This document shows, piece after piece, positions 53,837 to 63,742 of a stretch of 64,000 nucleotides of DNA. The position numbers and the translations under genes were made by a program. Position 1 is the stretch's first letter, and every line of letters starts with the position of its first letter. The notes below the pieces were generated by a model. That model had not been told where the DNA came from. It was given only the letters and a program-made list of their open reading frames with translations, and made no database searches. This DNA is from an uncultured Lachnospira sp. (GTDB taxonomy: Bacteria; Bacillota; Clostridia; Lachnospirales; Lachnospiraceae). The stretch is taken from contig CAMHLZ010000001.1 in NCBI GenBank assembly GCA_946186125.1, positions 1 through 64,000 of the forward strand, read 5' to 3'.

Positions 53837-54982
53837 CTATCTGTGTTTCTGTAAAAACTCAGGAATTTTAAGACTCTGAGACTCCGTTCTGCTTTCCACC
53901 GGTTTCTGTATAGGTGTAACCGAACTTCTGACTGGCTGTGTCTGTGCTGCCGGTCTCTGTGAAATTGGTCTTGCCGATGTATACGAAGAAGCCGGTCTTC
54001 CCATTCTCATTCCTCCTGCAGGTGAATCTGAAGCACCGTCAAGTCCAGTTGCAATCACGGTAATAGTACATTCTTCAGGATATGTCTCGTCATATCTTGC
54101 ACCAAAGATAATATTAGCATCCTCGCCTGCTAAATCCTGTACGTATGTAGCAGCTTCATTTGCCTCAATAAGGCTGATATCACCTGATACATTTATTATA
54201 ACATGTGATGCACCTGCAATTGTAGTTTCAAGAAGCGGACTTGTTACAGCCATCTGTACTGCTTCATTAGCCTTATCATCACCTTTTGCGCTACCAATAC
54301 CGATATGTGCAATACCTTTATCCGTCATAACAGTCTGTACATCTGCAAAATCCAGATTTATCAATGCCGGAACATTAATCAAATCCGTAATACCCTGAAC
54401 TGCCTGTTGAAGTACCTCGTCAGCTTTTCTTAATGCCTCAGGCATAGTAGTTCTTCTGTCAACAATCTCAAGCAGCTTATCGTTAGGAATCACAATAAGA
54501 GTATCAACATTCTCCTTTAACTTTTCAATACCTGAAAGCGCATTATTCATTCTGGTCTTTGCTTCAAATCTGAAAGGTTTGGTTACTACACCAACAGTCA
54601 ATATTCCCATATCTTTAGCTACTTTAGCCACAACAGGAGCCGCACCCGTTCCGGTACCGCCACCCATACCGCATGTGACAAACACCATATCCGAACCCTT
54701 AAGCGCCTGTGTAATCTCATCAATATTCTCTTCTGCAGCCTTTTCTCCTACCTCAGGCTGTGCACCGGCACCCAGTCCTTTAGTCAGCTTCTCACCTATC
54801 TGTAATGCCATAGGAGCTTTACATAGCTTCAAAGCCTGCTTGTCCGTATTAACACCAATAAATTCTACTCCGCTAATATTCTCATCTATCATTCTGTTAA
54901 CAGCATTATTGCCGGCACCTCCGACACCTACTACTATAATCTTTGCTGCAGCTTCTGCCTCATTTGTTGTAATCTCTAACAA
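53837..54982 (-). CDS. ftsZ: Cell division GTPase FtsZ
   Basis: A 381-residue tubulin-like GTPase forming the division ring. [11 protein letters not shown] near residue 20 and the tubulin signature [10 protein letters not shown] are present; NKLLEIVD and the TVIATG region are intact. A Gln/Pro/Ser-rich linker is followed by a C-terminal [11 protein letters not shown], the conserved tail that binds FtsA/SepF-type partners. It begins with TTG 54982 behind AAGGAGGAAAGAACC. Last gene of the dcw run. Confidence 0.97.
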   Translation of the reverse strand: MLEITTNEAEAAAKIIVVGVGGAGNNAVNRMIDENISGVEFIGVNTDKQALKLCKAPMALQIGEKLTKGLGAGAQPEVGEKAAEENIDEITQALKGSDMVFVTCGMGGGTGTGAAPVVAKVAKDMGILTVGVVTKPFRFEAKTRMNNALSGIEKLKENVDTLIVIPNDKLLEIVDRRTTMPEALRKADEVLQQAVQGITDLINVPALINLDFADVQTVMTDKGIAHIGIGSAKGDDKANEAVQMAVTSPLLETTIAGASHVIINVSGDISLIEANEAATYVQDLAGEDANIIFGARYDETYPEECTITVIATGLDGASDSPAGGMRMGRPASSYTSARPISQRPAAQTQPVRSSVTPIQKPVESRTESQSLKIPEFLQKHR

Positions 54983-55093
54983 GGTTCTTTCCTCCTTCTA
55001 TCATAATGCATGCCCATTCCCGCATACACATACTTTCGACTTATTATATAATATATTCAAATTGAAAAATAATCAATGACTTTTTCACAATTT

Positions 55094-55810
55094 TTAATTT
55101 TTTTTGAAAGTGTACCCTTCGCCATCTTCATCATATTCTCTCATATAAAGGGTTCCTGAAAGCTCTTTCAGGTTATCTCTCATATCATTTAAATCGATGA
55201 TTTTTTCATTTAAACGGTCATCATTTCCAAGTTCTACCTTTACATTTCCCATATACAGTGTCATCTCAAGTTTGTCTGAGATATGTATTTTATCAACTGA
55301 AAGCTCATATTTTTCAAGAAGCTGTGTAATGTTCATAATCCCATTAAATATTTTTGACTCCTTTACCGGAATAGGCTCATGCAGAACAATGTAATCAAAA
55401 TCAATTCCGGTAATTCGCGGTATTCCTTCAATAACATCCTGGGAACTTTCAGTAACTATACCATCTTTATCAAAATACATATTTGTTCCAAAATACGATA
55501 TATATCCGACTATCTTTTTTTCATATACAGATATCTTTACCGATTGTAACGATTTCATGGTAACATCATATCTTGATACAAATGGTATCTTTTCCTGATT
55601 GCCCGTTTTTGTTTTAATATAAAATACAAATGGATTTTTCAACATTTTATCTTTAAAAATCAGCTTTTCAATCTGCTTTGAAGAATACGTCCTATTTCCC
55701 GATATTTCCACATCCGTTATCTTTACAAAAGCAGCCATTAACGCCAGAACAACCAACAATAGTAATACGACTGCCCATATGATGAATCCGTATTTCCATC
55801 TACTCTTCAT
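55094..55810 (-). CDS. ftsQ: FtsQ/DivIB division protein
   Basis: A 238-residue bitopic membrane protein. One N-terminal helix (about residues 6-27) is followed by a POTRA-like domain (ITDVEISGNRTYSSKQIEKLI split as VEISGNRTYS and KQIEKLI) and a beta domain. It is part of the FtsQLB complex that regulates septal synthesis. ATG 55810 follows AAGGAGAATCAGAT; it overlaps ftsW by 11 bp. The gap of 111 bp to ftsZ holds no gene. Confidence 0.88.
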   Translation of the reverse strand: MKSRWKYGFIIWAVVLLLLVVLALMAAFVKITDVEISGNRTYSSKQIEKLIFKDKMLKNPFVFYIKTKTGNQEKIPFVSRYDVTMKSLQSVKISVYEKKIVGYISYFGTNMYFDKDGIVTESSQDVIEGIPRITGIDFDYIVLHEPIPVKESKIFNGIMNITQLLEKYELSVDKIHISDKLEMTLYMGNVKVELGNDDRLNEKIIDLNDMRDNLKELSGTLYMREYDEDGEGYTFKKN

Positions 55811-56948
55811 ATCTGATTCTCCTTGAAACTGACAATACCAATCCCAGCTCACACATTATAAACAAAACAGAAGTTCCTCCATAACTTATCAGTGGAAGCG
55901 TAACTCCGGTATTAGGAATTGTATTTGTAACAACTGCAATATTGAGTACAACCTGCAGCGATATATGAGCCAGAACTCCCACTACCAGCATGGCTCCAAA
56001 TAAATCAGGTGCATTATTTGCTATTATCATAAATCTCCATATCATAAATACAAATAATGCTATCACCGCTAATGCTCCGATAAGTCCAAGTTCCTCACAA
56101 ATAATCGTGAATATCATGTCATTCTGAGCTTCCGGTACAAATCCAAGTTTCTGGATACTGTTTCCCAGACCTTTTCCAAGAATGCCACCAGAACCAATGG
56201 CATATAATGCCTGAAGCACCTGAAATCCTCCACTTTGTGCATACCCTTCCGGATTGAGCCATACATTAAACCTGCTAAGGCGGAAACTTTTTAATACAAA
56301 TGTTTCCATCAATAAAAACAGTCCTCCGCACAAAACACCTGCTAAAACAGTGTAAATATAATGACTGTATTTAGGACTGGCAACAAATAGCATCACAAAG
56401 CCTATTCCAAAAATAATAATAGCTGAACTTAAGTTTGAAGTAATCAAAAATATCATTCCTACCGCAATCAGAATAAACAACATAAGCTTTAAGTATACAC
56501 CCGTTTTTCTCAATCCCTTTCCAATTCTGTCAATACAAAATGAAAGAAATATAATAAGCCCGAGTTTTACAATCTCAGCCGGCTGTACGGTACCTATTCC
56601 CACATTAATCCATCTTCTCGCTCCGTTAAATGATACACCTAACGGTGTAAGTACAACCAGAACCGAGAACAATGATGCAATATATATCCATAATGCAATT
56701 TTTTCCCATACATGATAGTCAACATATATCAGAACAAACATTGCCACAAATCCTATCATGTAAGCTATAACCTGTTTTTTCAGGTAATAAGTGGAATTAT
56801 CGAATTTCATCTGTGCCGTGTATGAACTGGTACTATATAACATTACAAGTCCAAAACCTATTAAGAAAATAATTATAAATAATAAATTATAGTCAAAGAA
56901 ACTTACTGTTTTCTTTTTATTTCTTTTTTTACTTCTATTTTCCGTCAC
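55800..56948 (-). CDS. ftsW: FtsW-type SEDS peptidoglycan polymerase
   Basis: A 382-residue membrane protein with about ten hydrophobic segments. The SEDS signature is seen in VMLYSTSSYTA, LVASPKYSHYIYTVLAG-type loops, EELGLIGALAV and NTGVTLPLISYGGTS. It polymerises septal glycan chains with a class B PBP. The GTG start at 56948 follows GGGAGTGGTCAA. It is between murD (11 bp upstream) and ftsQ; sitting in the dcw run makes FtsW more likely than RodA or SpoVE, though SpoVE cannot be excluded. Confidence 0.92.
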   Translation of the reverse strand: MTENRSKKRNKKKTVSFFDYNLLFIIIFLIGFGLVMLYSTSSYTAQMKFDNSTYYLKKQVIAYMIGFVAMFVLIYVDYHVWEKIALWIYIASLFSVLVVLTPLGVSFNGARRWINVGIGTVQPAEIVKLGLIIFLSFCIDRIGKGLRKTGVYLKLMLFILIAVGMIFLITSNLSSAIIIFGIGFVMLFVASPKYSHYIYTVLAGVLCGGLFLLMETFVLKSFRLSRFNVWLNPEGYAQSGGFQVLQALYAIGSGGILGKGLGNSIQKLGFVPEAQNDMIFTIICEELGLIGALAVIALFVFMIWRFMIIANNAPDLFGAMLVVGVLAHISLQVVLNIAVVTNTIPNTGVTLPLISYGGTSVLFIMCELGLVLSVSRRIRYEE

Positions 56949-56959
56949 TTGACCACTCC

Positions 56960-58327
56960 CTAAAGATTTCTCACGAATTCCTTAAACATCCGTCCTCTTT
57001 CTTCGTAGCTGTTAAACATATCCCAGCTGGCACATGCCGGTGACAACAATACAGCATCTCCGTTTACAGTTTCCTGCTCAGCAATCTTTACGGCTTCTTC
57101 GAGATCTTTAGCCATTATGACATTCCTGTAGTTATATTTCTCTGCCGTCTTTGCAATCTTATCTTTTGTAGCACCAATCAGGATAAGTCTTTTAACTGTT
57201 CCTTCGAATTTCATTACCCAGTCATCGAACTCGCATCCCTTATCATAACCTCCGGCTATTAATATCGTCGGTCTTGTCATCGCTTCAATTGCTTTTATCG
57301 AAGCGTCTGTATTTGTTCCCTTTGAATCGTTATAATATATAACGCCATCTCTCTCAAGTACATATTCTATGCGGTGTTCTACCGCCTTGAATTCTTTAAT
57401 TGTGTTGCGTATAACTTCTACGGGTGCACCCATATAATATGATATCGCAACAGCCGCCATGACATTTTCAACGTTGTGGATACCTACCAGTTTCATCTCA
57501 CCGGTTTTACAAATATTCTCCTCTTTTCCGTCAAGCCTTAAAACAATTTCATCTTCTTTAAGGAAAACGCCCTCTTTAAGCTCTGATCTACTGCTGTAAA
57601 ATACTATCTTTGCGCCAATCTCTCCATGTCTTCGGTTTAATATCTCATCATCATAATTAAGTACACATACTCCGTCAGAATTCTGATTCTGTGCAATTTT
57701 CATTTTCACTGAAGCATAATTATCCATTGTATAATGTCTGTTCAAATGATCCGGTGTTATATTTAATATAGCTGAAACATCCGGTTTAAACGCTTCGATT
57801 GATTCAAGCTGGAAACTGCTGATTTCAGCAACTGTAACTGTTTCATCAGTAGTATCCGTCGCAACATCCGCATATGAAGTTCCAATATTTCCAACTACGT
57901 AAACATCCTTATATGTATTTTTCATTATCTCACCAACAAGAGCGGTTGTTGTAGTCTTTCCGTTAGTTCCGGTAATGGCAGCAAGCCTGCCATAGCTGTT
58001 TTGATATGCCAGCTCAATCTCTCCCCATATCGGAACACCTTTTTCCTTTACCCGCTCAACAAAAGGTGCATCAATAGGAATTCCGGGACTGATAATCATT
58101 AATTCATTATCATCTATAACTGAATCACTCAATGTTCCTATTACAATTTTCGCATCAGTTCCACCAAGTTTTTCCCTGATATCATCTTCTTTCAGATTCT
58201 CATTACCGTCATAAATAGTAATCTTCGCATTACATCTCTCTAACATTTTTGCAGCACCTATTCCGCTTATTCCGGAACCTGCAACCATAACATGCATTCC
58301 TTTAAAATCTCTCTTTGTAAATTCCAT
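56960..58327 (-). CDS. murD: UDP-N-acetylmuramoyl-L-alanine:D-glutamate ligase
   Basis: A 455-residue cytosolic Mur ligase that adds D-Glu to the muramyl peptide. Rossmann-like N-terminus VAGSGISGIGAAK, ATP loop GTNGKTTTTALVG, ISSFQLESIEAF, ILNITPDHLNRH and NDSKGTNTDAS are MurD signatures. It lies 27 bp after mraY and 11 bp before ftsW. Confidence 0.97.
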   Translation of the reverse strand: MEFTKRDFKGMHVMVAGSGISGIGAAKMLERCNAKITIYDGNENLKEDDIREKLGGTDAKIVIGTLSDSVIDDNELMIISPGIPIDAPFVERVKEKGVPIWGEIELAYQNSYGRLAAITGTNGKTTTTALVGEIMKNTYKDVYVVGNIGTSYADVATDTTDETVTVAEISSFQLESIEAFKPDVSAILNITPDHLNRHYTMDNYASVKMKIAQNQNSDGVCVLNYDDEILNRRHGEIGAKIVFYSSRSELKEGVFLKEDEIVLRLDGKEENICKTGEMKLVGIHNVENVMAAVAISYYMGAPVEVIRNTIKEFKAVEHRIEYVLERDGVIYYNDSKGTNTDASIKAIEAMTRPTILIAGGYDKGCEFDDWVMKFEGTVKRLILIGATKDKIAKTAEKYNYRNVIMAKDLEEAVKIAEQETVNGDAVLLSPACASWDMFNSYEERGRMFKEFVRNL

Positions 58328-58354
58328 TACATTAACCGACCTTTCTTTTTCACA

Positions 58355-59323
58355 CTATATAGCTAAATATGCAATCAAACATAAAATCGCCGTAATTGTT
58401 GTAAAAACAGTAACCACCCTTGTCTCTGACCATCCGCATAATTCAAAATGGTGATGAATTGGTGCCATCTTAAAAATTCTTTTTCCCTTTGTTGCCTTAA
58501 AATATGACACCTGAATGATAACCGACAAAACTTCAACCAGATAAATAAAGGCAACAATCAAAATAAATATCGGCATATTCATCATATACGCAGCAGACGC
58601 TACAAATCCACCCAATGCGAGTGATCCTGTATCTCCCATAAAAACTCTTGCCGGATAAACATTGAATAATAAAAACCCAAGAAGTGCTCCCACAACAGCT
58701 CCCGTAATCGGCTCAATCCCGCTGCCACTGACAATACTTATAACTGTAAAAAACACGGCTATTATAACTGTTACTCCTGAAGCAAGACCATCTAATCCAT
58801 CTGTAAAATTTGCTCCGTTTACCGTACCTAAAACCGCAAAAAAAAGCATCGGAACATATAGTATTCCTATCTCCAGATACAATCCATCCTCAAATCCTCC
58901 GGTAAAAGGAATAAGCATTCCGGTTCCCACATCAGTATAGTTCAAAAGGTAATATGCAAAAATTCCGGTCACAATAAACTGTAATGCTAATTTCTGCCAC
59001 GCTCTTAGTCCAAGCGATCTTTTCATCACAACTTTAATATAATCATCTAAAAATCCAATCAGACCAAATCCCAGAGTCATAAATAATATCGGGATAATAT
59101 TTCTATATTCAGGTATAAACAATACTGACGTAATGACTACACTTGAAAGGATTATAATGCCTCCCATTGTAGGCGTACCCGACTTTTTCAAATGTTCTTT
59201 AGGACCTTCTTCTCTTACAAACTGTCCAAACTTAAGTCTTTTTAAAAATGGTATTACTACCGGACATAATATAACACTGATAGCAAATGATACCAACACT
59301 GAAATTATCATTTTAGTTTCCAT
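58355..59323 (-). CDS. mraY: Phospho-N-acetylmuramoyl-pentapeptide transferase MraY
   Basis: A 322-residue membrane enzyme that makes lipid I from UDP-MurNAc-pentapeptide and undecaprenyl phosphate. KKSGTPTMGG, LGFLDDYIK (DDxxK), NGANFTDGLDGLA and PIHHHFE are MraY motifs; about ten hydrophobic segments. Start ATG 59323 follows GGAGGAAATT. It lies between the PBP gene (46 bp) and murD. Confidence 0.97.
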   Translation of the reverse strand: METKMIISVLVSFAISVILCPVVIPFLKRLKFGQFVREEGPKEHLKKSGTPTMGGIIILSSVVITSVLFIPEYRNIIPILFMTLGFGLIGFLDDYIKVVMKRSLGLRAWQKLALQFIVTGIFAYYLLNYTDVGTGMLIPFTGGFEDGLYLEIGILYVPMLFFAVLGTVNGANFTDGLDGLASGVTVIIAVFFTVISIVSGSGIEPITGAVVGALLGFLLFNVYPARVFMGDTGSLALGGFVASAAYMMNMPIFILIVAFIYLVEVLSVIIQVSYFKATKGKRIFKMAPIHHHFELCGWSETRVVTVFTTITAILCLIAYLAI

Positions 59324-59381
59324 AATTTCCTCCAATTTTTATCTTTTATAAAACAAAGTATAATATTATTTACTCGAATTA

Positions 59382-61103
59382 TCAATAACTTTTATCTATA
59401 TTCATGTATGGCAGAATATTTTCATATAACTCTTTTATTACAGGAGCTGCTATTGTTCCGCCGTAATAAACACCTTCAGGTTCATCAATTATACAAATTG
59501 CAATAACTTCCGGTGAGGATGCCGGTGCAAATCCGATGAATGACGATATATATTTTCCTGAATTTCTTGGCAGCTTTTGTGATGTAGCTGTCTTTCCGCC
59601 AATGTTATATCCTTCAACGATTGCATTTTTTCCACCTCCTTCACTGACTACTTTTTCAAGCACATATCTCATGTCATCAACCGTTTCTTTTCTTATAACT
59701 CCGCCTGTTTCTTTATAATCAAATTGTTTAATCAGCTTTCCTTCACAATCACTAACAGCTACCCCAAAATGCGGTGTTATAAGCTTCCCACCATTAACGA
59801 CCGCACTGACTGCCCTTAAAAGCTGTAAAGGTGTAATCTGAAATGACTGTCCGAACGACATTGTAGCAAGTTCTACCTGACCAACATTTTCTTTTTTATG
59901 AATTATTACCGATGCTTCTCCCGGTAAATCAACTCCGGTTTTTGATAGTATGCCTAATTTACCCAGATACTCATAAAATCTGTCAACACCAACACGAAGA
60001 CCAACTTCAATAAATACAGGGTTACATGAATTCATCGTAGCCTGAACAAATGTCTCACTGCCATGTCCCGTAGTCTTATGACACCTTATTTTTCTGTCTT
60101 CCACCATTTTATATCCGGGACACGAAAATGTATCACTCAGTTTTACCGCACCTGTTTCTAACCCTGCCGTAGCTGTAATCACCTTAAATGTCGATCCGGG
60201 TTCATAGGTATCATTTATACACTGATTTCTCCACATTCTATTAAGTAAATCCTGTTCTTTTTCACCTTCACACATAAATTCATCCGTAAGTTCATAGGGA
60301 CTGTTAAGATTGTATTCCGGTACGTTAGTCATGGCCTTGATTTCACCATTATTTACATTCATCACTATGATGGAAACGTAATTTGCTTTTTTCATTTTAT
60401 ATACTTTCCCGGCTGCCTGCTGGGCATACATCTGAATATTTATATCCAGACCTGTTCTTAAAGTATTTCCTTTCACAGACTCGACTCTTTTCTCTGCTAC
60501 GTTTTCAAGTTCAATCCCGCCTGCGTCTGTTTCCGTCAATAAATATCCGTCTTTTCCTTTTAAATATTTTTCGTATTGAACTTCAAGTCCAATGATTCCC
60601 TGATTATCGGCACCCGTAAATCCTAACACTTTCGAAGCCATATCATCATATGGATAATATCTTTTATAATCCTCATCAACTTTAACCCCTGATAAGTTGT
60701 ACTCCCTGATTTCATCTCCTATACTCTTTGGACAATTAGATTTGATTTTTTCTCTTACACTTACTTTTTCTACCAGCTCCTTTACCCTTGTTCTGTCCAT
60801 CGATAATTTTTCAGACAACAGATCAATAACCTTTTGCGGATTTTCTATCTGACTGTGAATAACTGATATTGTACACACTGTTTTATTTGTTGCGATAACA
60901 TTACCATTAACATCTGTAATGTCCCCCCTTGCTGCTTTAATATAGCGTTCTCTTTCATGAATCTCATCAGCTTTCCTTCCGAGATATTCTGACTCATATA
61001 CCATTATATAAACAAGTCTGAACATAAGACAGACCAGCATTGCAACCATTACACAGGAATAAATAACCGTTTTTTTTCGATTATATGTTTTAAACGTTAA
61101 CAT
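59382..61103 (-). CDS. Class B penicillin-binding protein (SpoVD/FtsI type)
   Basis: A 573-residue transpeptidase. One N-terminal helix (about 13-33), PBP dimer domain, then transpeptidase domain with STFK (EPGSTFKVI), SCN (NSCNPVFIEV) and KTA in GGKTATSQK (usually KTG). No PASTA domain. Second of two tandem PBP genes; it may serve cell division or sporulation. Start ATG 61103 follows TGAGGTTTGGTT; that ribosome binding site is part of a long hairpin (61109-61157), suggesting translation control. Confidence 0.9.
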   Translation of the reverse strand: MLTFKTYNRKKTVIYSCVMVAMLVCLMFRLVYIMVYESEYLGRKADEIHERERYIKAARGDITDVNGNVIATNKTVCTISVIHSQIENPQKVIDLLSEKLSMDRTRVKELVEKVSVREKIKSNCPKSIGDEIREYNLSGVKVDEDYKRYYPYDDMASKVLGFTGADNQGIIGLEVQYEKYLKGKDGYLLTETDAGGIELENVAEKRVESVKGNTLRTGLDINIQMYAQQAAGKVYKMKKANYVSIIVMNVNNGEIKAMTNVPEYNLNSPYELTDEFMCEGEKEQDLLNRMWRNQCINDTYEPGSTFKVITATAGLETGAVKLSDTFSCPGYKMVEDRKIRCHKTTGHGSETFVQATMNSCNPVFIEVGLRVGVDRFYEYLGKLGILSKTGVDLPGEASVIIHKKENVGQVELATMSFGQSFQITPLQLLRAVSAVVNGGKLITPHFGVAVSDCEGKLIKQFDYKETGGVIRKETVDDMRYVLEKVVSEGGGKNAIVEGYNIGGKTATSQKLPRNSGKYISSFIGFAPASSPEVIAICIIDEPEGVYYGGTIAAPVIKELYENILPYMNIDKSY

Positions 61104-61108
61104 AACCA

Positions 61109-61157
61109 AACCTCATAAAAACCATTAACATATGTATATGCCGGTTTTTATGAGGTT
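61109..61157 (-). promoter_or_regulatory. Hairpin sequestering the ribosome binding site of the second PBP gene
   Basis: A 15-bp perfect stem, AACCTCATAAAAACC with GGTTTTTATGAGGTT (61123-61109 and 61157-61143). On the minus strand the 3' arm contains GAGG, the ribosome binding site of the PBP gene, six bases before its ATG. Confidence 0.65.
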
Positions 61158-61163
61158 ATACCG

Positions 61164-61191
61164 GTATAGCCGTTTTCAAATACGGCTATAC
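61164..61191 (-). promoter_or_regulatory. Second intercistronic hairpin between tandem PBP genes
   Basis: GTATAGCCGT pairs perfectly with ACGGCTATAC (10 bp, 8-nt loop), right after the first PBP stop. It has no T-run after it. A self-complementary TATACCGGTATA links it to the next hairpin. Confidence 0.6.
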
Positions 61192-61194
61192 TAT

Positions 61195-63249
61195 CTATTC
61201 GTTTTCTTTATACAGCTCGTCTATATTACCTTCATACAAAGGTAAATCATATGACTCATCTCCAATTTCTTCAGGTGTATTCTGAGTCTCCTGATTTTCT
61301 TCCGGCTGCTCTTCTTCGTTTTGCTCCTGCTGATTATCATCTTCAACCGCCTCTGATGTAGTCTCTTCCGGCTGTGGTGTCTCCGTTATGGTCTCAATCT
61401 CCGAATACACTCCCATATACGGAAGTACTTCTGTCATAATCTCGCTGAACAGTCTCGAAGCGTATGAGCTGCTCGAACGGTCAGGAACATCAGGTTCATC
61501 AACGATTACATAGCATAATACTTCCGGGTTATCAAAAGGTGCATATCCCATAAATGACAAAATATATGCATCTTCTCCTCTTCTTCCGGCAATCTGTGCA
61601 GTTCCGGTCTTACCGGCTACTTCATATCCCGGAACAGCTGCTGACTTTCCAGTACCCGCTACTACAGTCTCATGTAGTGCATTTTTTAAGAAATCCGTTG
61701 TATCCTGCGTAACAATGTTTTTTACAAGTTTCTTATCCATATTTTCAACGACTGTACCATCAGGATTAACTATCTGCTTTACTACCGTAGGCTGATAGTA
61801 ATTTCCACCGTTTATCAATGCTGAAAAGCCGGCAACCATCTGAATCATGGTAACATTGAAGTTCTGCCCGAAAGAGTTAGTAGCCAGATCTATATCACGC
61901 ATAGTATCCTGTGTATAAATCAGGCTGGCACAACTTACTTCTCCCGGAAGGTCTATCCCTGTCTTTAATCCAAATCCGAATTGTGACTGATATTTACAAA
62001 ACGCATCTTTGCCGAGTTTAAACGATATCTGCATTAACGCATCATTGCATGACTGCATTATTGCCTGAGTAAGCGACACTGTTCCATGTCCGTCTCTTTT
62101 ATGACAATGTATAACCTTATCTGCAACCGCCTCTGCACCATCACATACAAAAGTCTGGTCTTTTGACACAACGCCTTCTTCTATCGCTGCCGCCACAGTA
62201 AATGGCTTAATCGTTGAACCTGCTTCTAACGAGTCACTGATACAATAATTTCTCCAGACACGGTTTAAAATAATAAGCTGTTTATCATCTTCCGTAAGTG
62301 CTGCCTGCTCTTCTTCAGTATATCGCTGCAATTCATTTTCTAAAACCTGCTGTAAATCTTCTTCAGTATAAAACGGTGTCAGGTCTCTTGGATTATTTAA
62401 ATCATAATTATTCTTTGAACATGACATTCCAAGTATTTCACCGGTATTTGGATCTGCAACTATTGCGGCCACATTCTCCGGATGATACTGTTCTTTCCAG
62501 CTTGCAATCTTCTTTTCTATTATACCCTGAACATTCATATCAATACTTGATATAATACTTCTTCCGTCTTCAGCATCTTTTATTATATTTTCCATCACGT
62601 TTTCAGAATTAAAATAACTAAATTGTCTTCCATCCGTGCCATTTAATGTATCGTTATAATACTCTTCTATTCCCCATGAACCTGAATCGCCGCTGTTTGT
62701 ATATCCTATTAATGTTGCCGCAAGATTTGAATACGGATACTTTCTCACATACTCATCTTCAAAAAATACACCTGTTATTTTAGAATTCTCATCATTCATC
62801 ATTTCTTTAAAAGGTGTTACCTGCTCATGTGTCAGATGCTTTGTACAAACAAGATATCTGCTATCTTTTTTTTCGTGTATGCGCGCAGATACTTCTTCCC
62901 TATTCAATCCAAAACATGTCACAAGTGCGTCTAATGTAGCATTTAATTTTTCCTCTGATGTCTTATTATTTTTACCGCCTAACATCGCTTTGGGATCAAG
63001 TATCAGATTATATACTTTTGTGCTGGTTGCAAGGACATTTCCATTTCTGTCAACTATGTCTCCGCGCTTATAAGGAATTGTAATGGATCTGCTATCCTGC
63101 TGTGATAAAACTAATAGACCATATTCATCACCTTTTGCAAAATTGATGTAGAATATATGGCCTACTACAAATAAAATAGCTACTATAATCAGCAGATACG
63201 CAACCAACAGTTTTTTCTTCATTTTTCTGTTGAATATCTTCACCTTCAT
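61195..63249 (-). CDS. ftsI: Class B penicillin-binding protein (FtsI type) with acidic tail
   Basis: A 684-residue septal transpeptidase. N-terminal membrane helix (about 12-34), PBP dimer domain, transpeptidase domain with STIK (EAGSTIKPF), SCN (MQSCNDALM) and KTG (AGKTGTAQI). About 65 C-terminal residues are rich in Glu, Gln, Pro and Thr (QQEQNEEEQPEENQETQNT) and end YEGNIDELYKENE; such a tail is not usual in FtsI. Start ATG 63249 follows GAGGTATCTT; the ATG at 63261 overlaps the ftsL stop. Follows ftsL as in the standard dcw order. Confidence 0.92.
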   Translation of the reverse strand: MKVKIFNRKMKKKLLVAYLLIIVAILFVVGHIFYINFAKGDEYGLLVLSQQDSRSITIPYKRGDIVDRNGNVLATSTKVYNLILDPKAMLGGKNNKTSEEKLNATLDALVTCFGLNREEVSARIHEKKDSRYLVCTKHLTHEQVTPFKEMMNDENSKITGVFFEDEYVRKYPYSNLAATLIGYTNSGDSGSWGIEEYYNDTLNGTDGRQFSYFNSENVMENIIKDAEDGRSIISSIDMNVQGIIEKKIASWKEQYHPENVAAIVADPNTGEILGMSCSKNNYDLNNPRDLTPFYTEEDLQQVLENELQRYTEEEQAALTEDDKQLIILNRVWRNYCISDSLEAGSTIKPFTVAAAIEEGVVSKDQTFVCDGAEAVADKVIHCHKRDGHGTVSLTQAIMQSCNDALMQISFKLGKDAFCKYQSQFGFGLKTGIDLPGEVSCASLIYTQDTMRDIDLATNSFGQNFNVTMIQMVAGFSALINGGNYYQPTVVKQIVNPDGTVVENMDKKLVKNIVTQDTTDFLKNALHETVVAGTGKSAAVPGYEVAGKTGTAQIAGRRGEDAYILSFMGYAPFDNPEVLCYVIVDEPDVPDRSSSSYASRLFSEIMTEVLPYMGVYSEIETITETPQPEETTSEAVEDDNQQEQNEEEQPEENQETQNTPEEIGDESYDLPLYEGNIDELYKENE

Positions 63250-63257
63250 AAGATACC

Positions 63258-63713
63258 TCATTTCTCAGGAATATCCGTAAACTGCTTCATGTATTCACTT
63301 TCACTACTCTTATAGAATGATACCTGGGACTTTGATGCCTGTACCATTCCAAGTTCCTCTGTTGCTACCTTTATTATATTGTTAACATCAGTATAACTGT
63401 TTATCGAATAATCAAGTGCATCATTTTCTACCTGAAGTGCATTAATTTTACTCTTTAATTTTGTGACATTTGAACTTGTCGCTGATATATCTGAATGTAA
63501 CTTTAAATATGTAACACATACATATACGGCAGCTAAAGTAACAATAGAAAGAAAGATAACATATCCCATGCTCATCTGTGAAGCTTTTTCCCTGTTTCTT
63601 CTTGCAGCATGACTTAATTCTTTCTTTGGTTGTTCTTTTTTCCTGTCCGGCACTGCCTCCAGCTGTCTGGCAGCATTTCCTATTACGTACATGTTTTTAG
63701 TCCTGTTATCCAT
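63258..63713 (-). CDS. ftsL: FtsL-like division protein
   Basis: A 151-residue bitopic protein: about 48 cytosolic, basic residues, one hydrophobic helix (MGYVIFLSIVTLAAVYVCVT), then a leucine-zipper-like coiled coil (LKSKINALQVENDALDY). It ends with the NIIKVATEELGMV segment common to FtsL/DivIC proteins. It stabilises the FtsQLB complex at the septum. Position between rsmH and ftsI identifies it as FtsL despite low sequence conservation. Confidence 0.85.
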   Translation of the reverse strand: MDNRTKNMYVIGNAARQLEAVPDRKKEQPKKELSHAARRNREKASQMSMGYVIFLSIVTLAAVYVCVTYLKLHSDISATSSNVTKLKSKINALQVENDALDYSINSYTDVNNIIKVATEELGMVQASKSQVSFYKSSESEYMKQFTDIPEK

Positions 63714-63742
63714 TTACTTACAATCCTTTCTAATCAGTCATT

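Noticed and set aside
54579-55079. Plus-strand frame opposite ftsZ
   Set aside because: Mirror of the FtsZ coding sequence; low-complexity Pro/Ser translation.
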